Source of the DNA: DATMRF01 sp035566435
Lineage (GTDB): Bacteria; Verrucomicrobiota; Verrucomicrobiia; Limisphaerales; UBA8199
NCBI GenBank assembly: GCA_035566435.1
Contig: DATMRF010000019.1
Location: 1-58,614 of the forward strand
Reading direction: 5' to 3'
Length of the DNA: 58,614 nt
The notes under the pieces are model-generated. The model did no database searches. It had not been told where the DNA came from and was given only the letters and a program-made list of their open reading frames with translations. Of the stretch, positions 1 through 8,362 are shown in pieces. Both the position numbers and the translations under genes were made by a program. The first letter of the stretch is position 1. Each line of letters opens with the position of its first letter.

Positions 1-84
1 GGGATGATCGGCAGCCACCCAATCTTCCAGCGCGGGAGGAAACAGAAACTGCTGTCCGTAATCAGGAGCAATGGGTTGAGTCAT
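1..84 (-). CDS. IS1182-type transposase, N-terminal part, cut by window edge
   Basis: Reading the minus strand from the ATG at 84 gives 28 residues without a stop up to the window edge. They include GQQFLFPPALEDWV and then AADHP, the typical opening of IS1182/DUF772-type transposases, which cut and paste their own insertion sequence. Only the first 28 residues are visible, so the catalytic DDE residues and the state of the gene cannot be judged. No terminal inverted repeat was identified upstream between 85 and 230. The family call rests on the recognisable N-terminal motif and is fairly secure despite the short length. Confidence 0.75.
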   Translation of the reverse strand, partial: MTQPIAPDYGQQFLFPPALEDWVAADHP

Positions 85-231
85 CGGACTTTTGACGTCT
101 CCTCTCTAAACCGTCTTCATGTTTTGAGACAGTCTCTCCACTGCGTCCCCATCTCTTCTGGAACTTCCGGCTCCGCGCTGAGAATCCAACTCTTGGACGT
201 TCTTGTCTCATATCAAGGCGACACGAGGTAG

Positions 232-253
232 GGCGCGTTGTCCTCAACGCGCC
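232..253. repeat. Small palindrome following GTAGG
   Basis: GGCGCGTT and AACGCGCC form a perfect 8-bp stem around a GTCCTC loop. It follows the word GTAGG, as does the next palindrome at 277-298, so the two look like members of one intergenic repeat family. No gene other than the transposase start is seen between 1 and 436. Confidence 0.6.
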
Positions 254-276
254 GTTTGGCAACAACTAAACTGGTA

Positions 277-298
277 GGGACGCTGTCCCCAGCGTCCC
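277..298. repeat. Second small palindrome following GTA
   Basis: GGGACGCTG and CAGCGTCCC form a perfect 9-bp stem with a TCCC loop. It begins with the same GTAGGG word as the palindrome at 232-253 but has a different stem sequence. No T-run follows, so it does not look like a simple rho-independent terminator. Confidence 0.6.
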
Positions 299-323
299 CG
301 TTTCTTCTGGAACCATTTCGAGG

Positions 324-352
324 CTATCCGTGAAATCCGTGCAATCCGTGGT
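324..352. repeat. ATCCGTG word repeat (TTDxTD family)
   Basis: Three close copies of ATCCGTG occur here. On the minus strand they read as the low-complexity peptide TTDCTDFTD. The same vocabulary recurs near 58510-58548 and inside the start of the gene at 44792. It is an interspersed intergenic word repeat, not a gene. Confidence 0.5.
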
Positions 353-436
353 CAGCATGGCAAAGCTCCTGCTAAGAAACAGGTTGTGATTACCTCGGGC
401 CGAAATATACTCGACTCCTGAGTTGGCTGGGCAGCG

Positions 437-1192
437 ATGGAAACAATTCTCGAAACAAAACACTTGCGGGTCGAGTTTAAGCCGCAGCGCTCCCGCGACG
501 GCAGAAAAGTCGCCGTCCAGGACCTCAACCTCAAGGTCCAGGCCGGCGAAGTCTTTGGCTTCCTGGGCCCGAACGGCGCCGGCAAGACCACGACGATGAA
601 CGTGCTGCTCGGCTTCGTCAACGCCACCAGCGGCGACGCTTTTCTCTTTGGCGTCAACGTCCGCGAGCCGATCGCCCGCCAGCGCATCGGCTTTTTGCCC
701 GAGCTCACCTACTACTACAAATTCCTGACCGCGGAAGAGTTGCTGCGCTTTTACGCGCGCATTTTTAAGATCCCGACCGCGGAGACGGGCCAACGCATCG
801 ATCGGCTGCTGAAGCTGGTCGAACTGGAGCACGCCCGCAAACGCCCCATCAAGACCTACTCCAAAGGCATGCAACAGCGCGTCGGCCTGGCCCAGGCCCT
901 CATCAACAATCCCGACCTGCTCATCCTTGACGAGCCAACCAGCGGCCTGGACCCGTTGGGCCGCATGAAGGTGCGGGAAATCATTCAACGTCTGAAAAGC
1001 GAGGGCAAAACCGTCTTCTTCTCTTCACACGAATTAGGCGAAGTCGAAACCGTGTGCGACCGCGTCGCCATCATCCACCAGGGGGAGTTAAAGGTGGAGG
1101 GCAGGGTGGCCGATTTGCTCCAGCAGCACCAGGCGAACCTGGAACAGATTTTTCTCAAGATCATCGGGTATCAACCCCAGCCTGCCGTATGA
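437..1192 (+). CDS. ABC-2 type transporter ATP-binding protein
   Basis: This 251-residue protein is the ATPase of an ABC transporter and would hydrolyse ATP at the cytoplasmic face of the membrane to drive the permease encoded next. It shows a Walker A motif (GPNGAGKTT, about residue 49), the signature YSKGMQQR, Walker B LLILDEPTSGLD and the switch histidine in FFSSHE. The length and early N-terminal strand fit CcmA/NatA-like exporters. The stop codon overlaps the permease start in the sequence ATGA at 1189-1192, so the two are translationally coupled. The substrate cannot be deduced from the sequence. Confidence 0.93.
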   Translation: METILETKHLRVEFKPQRSRDGRKVAVQDLNLKVQAGEVFGFLGPNGAGKTTTMNVLLGFVNATSGDAFLFGVNVREPIARQRIGFLPELTYYYKFLTAEELLRFYARIFKIPTAETGQRIDRLLKLVELEHARKRPIKTYSKGMQQRVGLAQALINNPDLLILDEPTSGLDPLGRMKVREIIQRLKSEGKTVFFSSHELGEVETVCDRVAIIHQGELKVEGRVADLLQQHQANLEQIFLKIIGYQPQPAV

Positions 1193-1968
1193 ACACCGTC
1201 TTGGTGCTCTCAGGCGTGGCCATCAAGGAAATGTATCGGCGCAAGGACTTTTACGTCCTGTTCGTCCTGACCGCCGTGCTTACTCTGATGATGGCTTCAG
1301 TAAACTTTTTCCACGACGCCAAAATCGTCCGCGTCCTGAAAGATGTCTGCCTGCTGCTGATTTGGATTTCAACGCTGGTCATCGCCGTGACCACCACCGC
1401 GCGGCAAATCCCGGCCGAGCGCGAGCACCGGACCATCTTTCCGCTGCTCGCCAAGCCTGTCACCCGCGGCCAGGTGGTCGCCGGCAAGTTTGCCGGGTGC
1501 TGGTTCGCTTGCGGCTTGGCGCTGTTGGTCTTCTACCTCTTTTTCATAGTGATTAGCGGCACGCACGAGAATTACTGGCCATTGCTGCAGTTCTTTAAAG
1601 CTATCTGGCTGCAATGGGTGATGCTGGGGCTGGTGGTGGGCCTGGCCTTGCTCGGCTCGGTTGTGTTCGCCGCCCCGTCGTCCAACGCCACAATCTGTTT
1701 CGTTGTGATCGCCGGCATTCTGCTCCTGGGCCGGCACTTGAACCAACTCGCGCTCCAACAGCCGGAGCCGCTGCGCACCGTGGTTTACGTGCTTTACTTC
1801 CTGGTCCCCCACCTCGAGTGGTACGATGTGCGCGATTTCCTCGTCAACGACCGTCCCCTGCCGGGATTTGTGGATTGCGGGCTGGCGACGCTCTACGCGG
1901 CGGTTTACGCGGTCATGTTGCTCTTCGCGACCTGGCTGGTCTTTCGGCGGAAACCTTTGAATCTGTGA
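1189..1968 (+). CDS. ABC-2 type transporter permease
   Basis: This 259-residue membrane protein is the permease partner of the upstream ATPase. The ATG at 1189 lies inside the ATPase stop (ATGA), a better start than the in-frame codon further upstream, which would lie wholly inside the ATPase gene. Residues 20-45 hold a first hydrophobic helix, followed by about five more, including FACGLALLVFYLFFIVI and WVMLGLVVGLALLGSVVF. The N-terminal motif IKEMYRRKDFYVLF is typical of ABC-2 permeases that integrate next to an ATPase. The end overlaps the next gene by GTGA at 1965-1968. It probably exports a lipid, polysaccharide or drug-like compound; this is inference only. Confidence 0.88.
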   Translation: MNTVLVLSGVAIKEMYRRKDFYVLFVLTAVLTLMMASVNFFHDAKIVRVLKDVCLLLIWISTLVIAVTTTARQIPAEREHRTIFPLLAKPVTRGQVVAGKFAGCWFACGLALLVFYLFFIVISGTHENYWPLLQFFKAIWLQWVMLGLVVGLALLGSVVFAAPSSNATICFVVIAGILLLGRHLNQLALQQPEPLRTVVYVLYFLVPHLEWYDVRDFLVNDRPLPGFVDCGLATLYAAVYAVMLLFATWLVFRRKPLNL

Positions 1969-2849
1969 AAGGCTCGACGCCTTACCTCGTCCTCGTGATG
2001 CTGGCAGTAGCCTGTTTCAGCCTGGCCACGACCCTCCAGCCGCGCGTCTCGCGGTGGAGCGACCAGGAGGCCGGGGCGGAAACCGTTCTCAAGGTTTTGC
2101 TGGGGGATGGCCGGCGCATTTTCGCGAACCAGGCCTTCGTCGAGGCCGACGTCTATTTCCACAGCGGCTATTACCCGTCGGTTTTCGACCAGAGCCAGGC
2201 GCCCAAAGACAGCCGGCACATGACTGCCAAAGAAGGCAGCACCGAGGCGGAAGAGCACGAACGGCAAATGAATTTTCTCGGCACTCCGCGCGACTGGATC
2301 GAGCGGTTCGGCCGGCATTTTGTGATCTCCGAGCATACCCACTTGGAAGGGGGCAGGGAGCGCGAGATCCTCCCCTGGCTTAAGCTCTCGGCTGACCTGG
2401 ATCCCCAACGGGTGGATACTTACACCGTAGCCGCCTACTGGCTGCGCAAGGAACTCGGCAAACCGGCCGAAGCCGAACAGTTCCTTCGCGAAGGCGAACG
2501 GAACAATCCCGACAGCTATGAGATCCTTTTCGAGCTGGGTCTCCTCTACAACGAAAACTATCACGACCCCAACCGCGCGCGCGACCTCTGGGAATTGGCC
2601 TTGCGCCGCTGGCGCGAGCGTGAGGGGAAGCAAAAGGAACCCGATTTGCGCAGCCTCGAAGAAATCGTCATCAACCTCGCCCGGGTCGAGGAAAAGGCCG
2701 GCAACCTCGAACGCGCCATCGAGTACCTTGAAATGGCGTCCAAAGCCTCTCCCAATCCGCAAGCCCTGCGCCAGCAAATTGCCGAGTTGCGGGTTAAGGT
2801 GGCAGCCGGCTCTGGTGCCGGCAACGCTTCACCTTCCTCCAGACCGTGA
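1965..2849 (+). CDS. Membrane-anchored TPR protein of the ABC operon
   Basis: This 294-residue protein starts at the GTG that overlaps the permease stop (GTGA), giving an N-terminal hydrophobic segment PYLVLVMLAVACFSLATTL that looks like a signal anchor. The rest is soluble and helical. Residues about 155-285 contain tetratricopeptide-like helices, such as AAYWLRKELGKPAEAEQFLREGERNNPDSYE (first 20 residues from AAYW) and a paired helix around GNLERAIEYLEMASKASPNP. TPR proteins scaffold other proteins, so it may be an accessory subunit of the transporter. Its last about 230 bp are duplicated with high identity at 15020-15297, and a shorter tail copy lies at 26438-26506. Confidence 0.82.
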   Translation: MKGSTPYLVLVMLAVACFSLATTLQPRVSRWSDQEAGAETVLKVLLGDGRRIFANQAFVEADVYFHSGYYPSVFDQSQAPKDSRHMTAKEGSTEAEEHERQMNFLGTPRDWIERFGRHFVISEHTHLEGGREREILPWLKLSADLDPQRVDTYTVAAYWLRKELGKPAEAEQFLREGERNNPDSYEILFELGLLYNENYHDPNRARDLWELALRRWREREGKQKEPDLRSLEEIVINLARVEEKAGNLERAIEYLEMASKASPNPQALRQQIAELRVKVAAGSGAGNASPSSRP

Positions 2850-2937
2850 GGTGATCACCTCTACGAAGCCACAGGCCACCCGCGCTGGCTGAGCGGCCGG
2901 TCATAACTCAAGGCCTCAGTGAAGGCGGTAGTGGGGC

Positions 2938-3003
2938 ATGGGATTCCAATTCCGCGTTTGGCTTCACGCTTTTTGCAACCTTTCGCGGGATTGGAATCCC
3001 GCG
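2938..3003. repeat. Inverted repeat pair built on GGATTCCAATCC
   Basis: A left arm at 2938-2956 and a right arm at 2984-3003 form an imperfect stem of about 20 bp. The right arm is itself a perfect palindrome (CGCGGGATT-GG-AATCCCGCG). It lies between the ABC operon and module 1 and could end the upstream transcript, but no T-run follows. Related palindromes occur at 41918-42066. Confidence 0.6.
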
Positions 3004-3019
3004 CCATCCGACTGCCGCA

Positions 3020-3051
3020 TAACTATTAAATAACTATTAAATATGTTGACA
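3020..3051 (+). promoter_or_regulatory. AT-rich tandem 11-mer with TTGACA box before module 1
   Basis: Two tandem copies of TAACTATTAAA fill 3020-3041 and are followed by a perfect TTGACA at 3046-3051. This is the only strongly AT-rich patch upstream of the gene at 3094. A convincing -10 box at 17-bp spacing is not seen, so a promoter is possible but unproven. Confidence 0.35.
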
Positions 3052-3093
3052 AGATGAGGAGCTTATGATTACCTTTCTGCCGTTCCCTGCGCA

Positions 3094-6000
3094 ATGCAAG
3101 CTGCCAGATTCTATCTGGGCTTTCGGTTCAGCGCTTTGGCCCGGCTCTGCTTCATCGGGCTGATCGCAGCGGGTCCTCTGTCGGGGGCTACCTTCATCTG
3201 GACGGGCTCAGTTTCGACGGATTGGTTCAACACCAACAACTGGAGTCCGGCGGGTCTGCCTGCTTCGACCGACACGGTCACTTTCACCAGCGGCACTATA
3301 AACCTCACGGCGCCGGTCGCGTTCTCCGGGCAGTTTAACTGGTCGGGCGGGACTTTGGCCGGCAACCCCTTCACGCTCGCGGCGAGCGGGACGATGAACC
3401 TCAGCGGCGGCAATGGGAAACTTCTTTGGACCACGCTGACGAACGCGGGCACGGTCATCTGGTCGGGCGGCAATCTGGAAGTGGATTATTCGAGTGCCCA
3501 GAGCGAATACGGGCTCATTCGGAACCTTGCAGGAGCGTTGTGGGACATCCAGGGCGGCCAGACCTTATACAATAACTATCCTAACGGCGCTTTTTTCCAA
3601 AACGCCGGCACGGTGCGAAAGTCTGTAAACGCCATCACGACAACGATTTCGATTCCATTTCTGAACTCGGGCACCGTGACGAACGGCGTGGGGGCTCTTG
3701 CCCTCGCCAAAGGGGGCACCATCGAGGGTGCTTTTAGCGCCGCTTCTGGCGCGACCATAAACTTTAATGCCGGCGTGTTCACTTACAATACGCCTCCATC
3801 GATTACCGGAGCGGGAACGGTCGAGATTACGGGCGGCAGCCTCACCCTGCCGACCAACGTGATCCCGAACCTGCAGCTTTTGGGAGGCACCATCACCCTC
3901 GGGCCGGGCTTCCAGGGAGGCGTCATCACGAACCTGACGTTGCTGGGGGGAACCCTTCCGGGCAACAACCTCGTCAGTGGAAGCTTTTACACGGCGGCGA
4001 GCTTGACCGGGAGCTTGACGCTGTTGAGCGGCGCGGCGGTCAACTGGGCAGGCGGCTCGATGCAGGGACCGGTGAACATTCCCGCCGGCGCATCGCTGAT
4101 CATCAGCAGCAATACGCAAAAGTACTTGTGGGGCGCCTTGAGCAACGCCGGCACGGTGACTTGCACCGCGACTGGCAACTTAGAGGTGGATTATGCCAGC
4201 GCAAACAACGAGTTCGGGCTGATCCAGAACCTCGCGGGGGGGCTTTGGGATATGCAGAACAACCAGAACCTCTACAACGGTTATCCCAATGGGGCTTACT
4301 TCCAGAATTCCGGCACGGTGCAGAAGTCCGTAACCCCCGGAACGACGACGATTTCCATCCCGTTCAACAATTCGGGGACGGTGACAAATCTGACCGGGAT
4401 AATCATATTTAGCGGCGGGGGCATCCTTGGCGGCTCGCTCAGCGTGTCGGCAGGGACAACGCTCAATTTCAGCGCCGGCGCTTGGAGCTACGCCGTGCCG
4501 CCGATCGTTACAGGTGCGGGGCTGGTCGAAATTACGGGCGGGAGCCTGACGTTGGCGAACAACGTTATTCCGAATCTGCAGCTTCTCGGTGGGACGATCA
4601 CTTTGGGGCCGGCGTTTCAAGGCGGCGTCATTACGAACCTTACATTGCTCGGTGGAACCCTTCCGGGCAACAATGCTGTCAGCGGAACCCTTTACACGAC
4701 AGCCACTTTACCAGGCAGCCTGACCGTGTTGAACGGGGCGGCGGTGAACTGGGCCGGCGGTTCGATTCAAGGACCGGTGAACATCGCCCCGGGCGCGTTG
4801 CTGACCCTCAGCAGCAACAATACAAAGTATTTGTGGGGTGCGTTGACCAATGCCGGGACGGTGACCTGGACGGGGGGCGGCAACCTGGAAGTGGATTATG
4901 CGAGCCCGAATAACCAGTTCGGTTTCATCCAGAATTTGCCAGGAGCCTTATGGGACATCCAGAACAGTGCGCGGTTGTATAATAGCGCCCCGAATGGTGC
5001 CTACTTCCAGAATGCAGGCATGGTCCGGAAGTCGGCCGACGCTGGCACCACGACGATCTCCATTCCGTTTTACAACTCCGGGAGCGTGACGGGACTGCAA
5101 GGAACGTTGCTATTCAATGGCGGCGGGCTCCTCGAAAGCACATTTACCGCGGCTTCAGGAGCTACGATTAACTTCAATGCCGGCGCCTTCACCTACAACA
5201 CGCCGCCCATGATAACGGGACCTGGAACCGTTGAAATCACCGGCGGGAGCTTGACACTTGCGAACAACATCATCCCGAATCTGCAGGTTCTGGGAGGGAC
5301 AATCTCTCTCGGACCGGGCTTTCAGGGCGGTGTGATTACGAATCTGACGGCTTTGGGCGGCACGCTCACGGGTAACAACACGGTGAGTGGCGCCTTCACC
5401 ACGGGTGCAAACCTGCCGGGGAGCATGACATTGCTGAGCGGGGCTGCGGTGAATTGGAGCGGTGGGTCGATTCAAGGGCCGGTGAACATCGCCTCGGGCG
5501 CATCATTGACTCTCAGCAGCGGCCCAACCAAAGTTTTGTGGGGTGCCTTGACCAACGCCGGTACGGTGACCTGGACCGGGAGCGGCAACCTGGAAGTGGA
5601 TTATTCGAGCGCGAACAACCAGTTTGGGTTCATCCAGAATCTGCCAGGGGGCTTATGGGATATCCAGAACAGCGCGCAGATTTACAACGGCAGCGCCGCC
5701 AATGGCGCCTATTTTCAGAATGCGGGCGCGGTGCAGAAGTCGTCCGACACCGGCACCACGACGATCGCGATCCCGTTCTACAACTCCGGGAGCGTGAAAG
5801 GACTGCAGGGGATGTTGCAATTTAACGGTGGTGGGCTCATCGAGAGCGCGTTTACTGCGGCTTCGGGAGCGACGGTTAACTTTCATGCCGGAGCGTTCAC
5901 TTACAACACGCCGCCCTCAATAACGGGAGCGGGAACGGTTGAGATCACGGGCGGGAGCCTGACTCTGGCTAACAACGTCATCCCGAACCTGCAACTGGCG

Positions 6001-8331
6001 GGCGGGACGATTTCGCTGGGATCGGGCTTTCAAGGGGGCGTCATTACGAACCTGACTCTGCTGGGGGGAACGCTTCCGGGCAACAACGTCGTCAACGGAG
6101 CCCTCTACACGGCGGCTAACCTTTCCGGGAGCCTGGCGGTACTGGGCGGGTCGTCAGTGAACTGGGCCGGCGGCTCGATTCAGGGCCCTGTGAACATAGC
6201 TTCGGGAGCATCGCTAACCATCAGCAGCAACACGACCAAGTTCTTGTGGGGTGCATTGACCAATGCGGGGACGGTGACCTGGACCGGGGGCGGTAACTTG
6301 GAAGTGGATTACGCGAGCGCGAACAACCAGTTCGGGTCCATCCAGAACCTGCCCGGGGCTTTGTGGGATATCCAGAACGACCAAAGCCTCTTCAATAGCT
6401 CTCCCAACGGCGCGTATTTTCAGAACGCCGGGACGCTCCAGAAGTCCGTCGGCGCGAACGTCACAACCATCTCGATACCCTTTACCAATGCAGGCACGAC
6501 AAAGGCGCTCCAAGCGGCCTTGGCCTTGAATGGGGGCGTCTCGCTGGCCGGAGGAACGCTCGTCAACGGCATTGGCAGTGCCACCACCTATGGCCAGTTC
6601 AGGATCGCGGGCAACGCCACCCTGACGGGCGCCTTGAATGTGACCTGGCTTGGCGGATTTGTTGGGGCGTTAAGCAACTCGTTTTCACTCGTTACGTACG
6701 GCTCGCGTACCGGGACCTTTTCTCCGTTCACCCTGCCTTCGTCGACAGTTTGGCAGACCAACTACGGCGCGACGGCGCTGACCCTGTCGGTGGCGGAGAT
6801 TGATGAGTTGGTAATAATGTCGAGCCCCTTTACCACGAACGCCGGGGCGGTTTTGGCGCCGTTGGTGGTCCAGGTCGTGGACTCGGTTACCACCAATGCT
6901 GTCCCTACCAACGGGTTGCCGGTGACCGTGGCGATTGCCAGCGGCAGCGGAGTCGTGAGCGGAACTGTGACGCGAACCACCGACGCGACGGGCAAGGTGA
7001 CGTTCAATGATTTAAGCATCAACCTTGTGGGGAACAAGACGCTTGTGGTTTCGGCGCCCGGCATGACGCCTGCGACAACCGGCTTTTTTAACATCACGCC
7101 TTCTGTGCCCGCGCAATTGGCCATCGCGACTCCCCCGGCGGGGAGGCAGCAGGATGGAACGGTTTTCCAACCGTTCCCGGTTCTTCAGGTGAATGACGCC
7201 TTTGGAAACCTGGTCCCGAACGCGACGTCAACCATCACGGCGCACGTTACCGCCAGCGCGACAGGAATCCTGGCAGGCTCGACCACCACCAATGCGAATG
7301 GGAGCACCGGCTCCGGGCCTTTTACCAACCTGACTTACTCCCTCGGCAACCCATTGGCCTCTGAGACCATTACCCTCTATTTCACTTCGCCCGGCTTGGC
7401 GTCCGTCACCAACAGTCCGGTGCTGGTGAACTTCATCTTTGGCCTGATCACTTTGCAGAGCGGCAATTCTGTCGTTCGGATCAATCCCACCGACGACCAG
7501 GGCGTGTTTTCATGGAAAGTGGACGGAGTCGAGCGATTGTACCAGCAGTGGTTCTGGCTGCGTCAAGGTGCGAGCGGTCTCCAAAGCTCGTTGGACACGC
7601 TCAGCGCGCCGCTGGGGGTCGCGCTTTCGTCGAGCAATGCGACGATCAACTACGTGGCGCCGCCGCTCAACGTGAACCTTGGTTTTGTTCTGCACGGCGG
7701 GGCCCCGGCAAGCAACGCGTCGGATTTGGCGGAGACCCTTGCTGTCCAGAACACGACGAACAGCGCGCTTACGCTGCACCTGTTCCAATACGTGGATTTT
7801 GATCTGGCGGGTCTGTCGGGCGCGGACACCATTTCGTTCCCGACCACCAACAGTGTCGTCCAACAGGGCGGGAACGTGACCATGACCGAGAGCGTGCAAT
7901 CCCCGCCTCCGAGTTTTTGGGAAGCCAGCTTTTATGCGCTGACCTTGGACAAAATCATGGGCGGCTCGCCGGCGACGTTATCGGACACCATCATGCCAGC
8001 GTCCGCCGGGGACCAGACCTACGCATATCAGTGGGACGTGACGCTGGGTCCGGGGCAGACGGTGACTATCAACTCGACGCAAAGCATTCGACCAATCGCG
8101 GGCCCGGACTTCCCGCCCGGCATCGCCTTAACCATTTCTGCCGCCGGCACGAAAGTGAATGTGTACTGGCCAGTTGCGGGGGCCGCCAGGTTCCAGTTGC
8201 AATCCGCCAGCAGCCTGGAGGGAACCGGGGGGTGGTCAGATGTCACCAACCCTCCTGCGGTTATCGGTCCGAATTACCAGGTGACTTTACCCCAAGCGGC
8301 CGGAGTACAGTTCTACCGTTTGCGATACTGA
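3094..8331 (+). CDS. Giant exported beta-repeat protein, module 1
   Basis: This 1745-residue protein has a signal peptide (hydrophobic LARLCFIGLIAAGPLSGA, residues about 15-33) and then the motif W.G....DWF...NWSPAG.P typical of autotransporter-like beta-helix proteins. Residues about 70-1145 are five units of a 235-residue Gly/Asn/Thr-rich repeat containing EITGGSLTLANN, IPNLQLLGGTI and LWGALTNAGTVTW. A cap region (1146-1230), two Big-like domains (1233-1335 and 1336-1448), a conserved domain shared with the protein at 16929 (1449-1669) and a C-terminal W...QFYRLRY domain follow. There is no outer-membrane autotransporter barrel. It is probably a surface or secreted fibre. A 31-bp gap separates it from the RHS gene, suggesting an operon. 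Confidence 0.8.
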   Translation: MQAARFYLGFRFSALARLCFIGLIAAGPLSGATFIWTGSVSTDWFNTNNWSPAGLPASTDTVTFTSGTINLTAPVAFSGQFNWSGGTLAGNPFTLAASGTMNLSGGNGKLLWTTLTNAGTVIWSGGNLEVDYSSAQSEYGLIRNLAGALWDIQGGQTLYNNYPNGAFFQNAGTVRKSVNAITTTISIPFLNSGTVTNGVGALALAKGGTIEGAFSAASGATINFNAGVFTYNTPPSITGAGTVEITGGSLTLPTNVIPNLQLLGGTITLGPGFQGGVITNLTLLGGTLPGNNLVSGSFYTAASLTGSLTLLSGAAVNWAGGSMQGPVNIPAGASLIISSNTQKYLWGALSNAGTVTCTATGNLEVDYASANNEFGLIQNLAGGLWDMQNNQNLYNGYPNGAYFQNSGTVQKSVTPGTTTISIPFNNSGTVTNLTGIIIFSGGGILGGSLSVSAGTTLNFSAGAWSYAVPPIVTGAGLVEITGGSLTLANNVIPNLQLLGGTITLGPAFQGGVITNLTLLGGTLPGNNAVSGTLYTTATLPGSLTVLNGAAVNWAGGSIQGPVNIAPGALLTLSSNNTKYLWGALTNAGTVTWTGGGNLEVDYASPNNQFGFIQNLPGALWDIQNSARLYNSAPNGAYFQNAGMVRKSADAGTTTISIPFYNSGSVTGLQGTLLFNGGGLLESTFTAASGATINFNAGAFTYNTPPMITGPGTVEITGGSLTLANNIIPNLQVLGGTISLGPGFQGGVITNLTALGGTLTGNNTVSGAFTTGANLPGSMTLLSGAAVNWSGGSIQGPVNIASGASLTLSSGPTKVLWGALTNAGTVTWTGSGNLEVDYSSANNQFGFIQNLPGGLWDIQNSAQIYNGSAANGAYFQNAGAVQKSSDTGTTTIAIPFYNSGSVKGLQGMLQFNGGGLIESAFTAASGATVNFHAGAFTYNTPPSITGAGTVEITGGSLTLANNVIPNLQLAGGTISLGSGFQGGVITNLTLLGGTLPGNNVVNGALYTAANLSGSLAVLGGSSVNWAGGSIQGPVNIASGASLTISSNTTKFLWGALTNAGTVTWTGGGNLEVDYASANNQFGSIQNLPGALWDIQNDQSLFNSSPNGAYFQNAGTLQKSVGANVTTISIPFTNAGTTKALQAALALNGGVSLAGGTLVNGIGSATTYGQFRIAGNATLTGALNVTWLGGFVGALSNSFSLVTYGSRTGTFSPFTLPSSTVWQTNYGATALTLSVAEIDELVIMSSPFTTNAGAVLAPLVVQVVDSVTTNAVPTNGLPVTVAIASGSGVVSGTVTRTTDATGKVTFNDLSINLVGNKTLVVSAPGMTPATTGFFNITPSVPAQLAIATPPAGRQQDGTVFQPFPVLQVNDAFGNLVPNATSTITAHVTASATGILAGSTTTNANGSTGSGPFTNLTYSLGNPLASETITLYFTSPGLASVTNSPVLVNFIFGLITLQSGNSVVRINPTDDQGVFSWKVDGVERLYQQWFWLRQGASGLQSSLDTLSAPLGVALSSSNATINYVAPPLNVNLGFVLHGGAPASNASDLAETLAVQNTTNSALTLHLFQYVDFDLAGLSGADTISFPTTNSVVQQGGNVTMTESVQSPPPSFWEASFYALTLDKIMGGSPATLSDTIMPASAGDQTYAYQWDVTLGPGQTVTINSTQSIRPIAGPDFPPGIALTISAAGTKVNVYWPVAGAARFQLQSASSLEGTGGWSDVTNPPAVIGPNYQVTLPQAAGVQFYRLRY
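3300..6530 (+). repeat. Five in-frame about 705-bp tandem units in the beta-repeat gene
   Basis: The word GGYAACAA at the unit junction occurs at 3961, 4666, 5371 and 6079, giving periods of 705, 705 and 708 bp (235, 235 and 236 codons). The first and last units are partial. Units differ mainly by substitutions, so the array expanded by duplication and then drifted under coding constraint. Confidence 0.9.
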
Positions 8332-8362
8332 ATGCGACCAGTTGTCAGAGAGGATTAGATTT

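Noticed and set aside
3300..6530. Regular repeats that could suggest a CRISPR or satellite array
   Set aside because: The period is about 705 bp, in frame and translated into a regular beta-repeat; there are no short repeats with unique spacers.
3094..8331. Classical type V autotransporter
   Set aside because: The passenger looks beta-helical, but the C-terminus is a small W...FYRL domain and not a 12-strand outer-membrane barrel.
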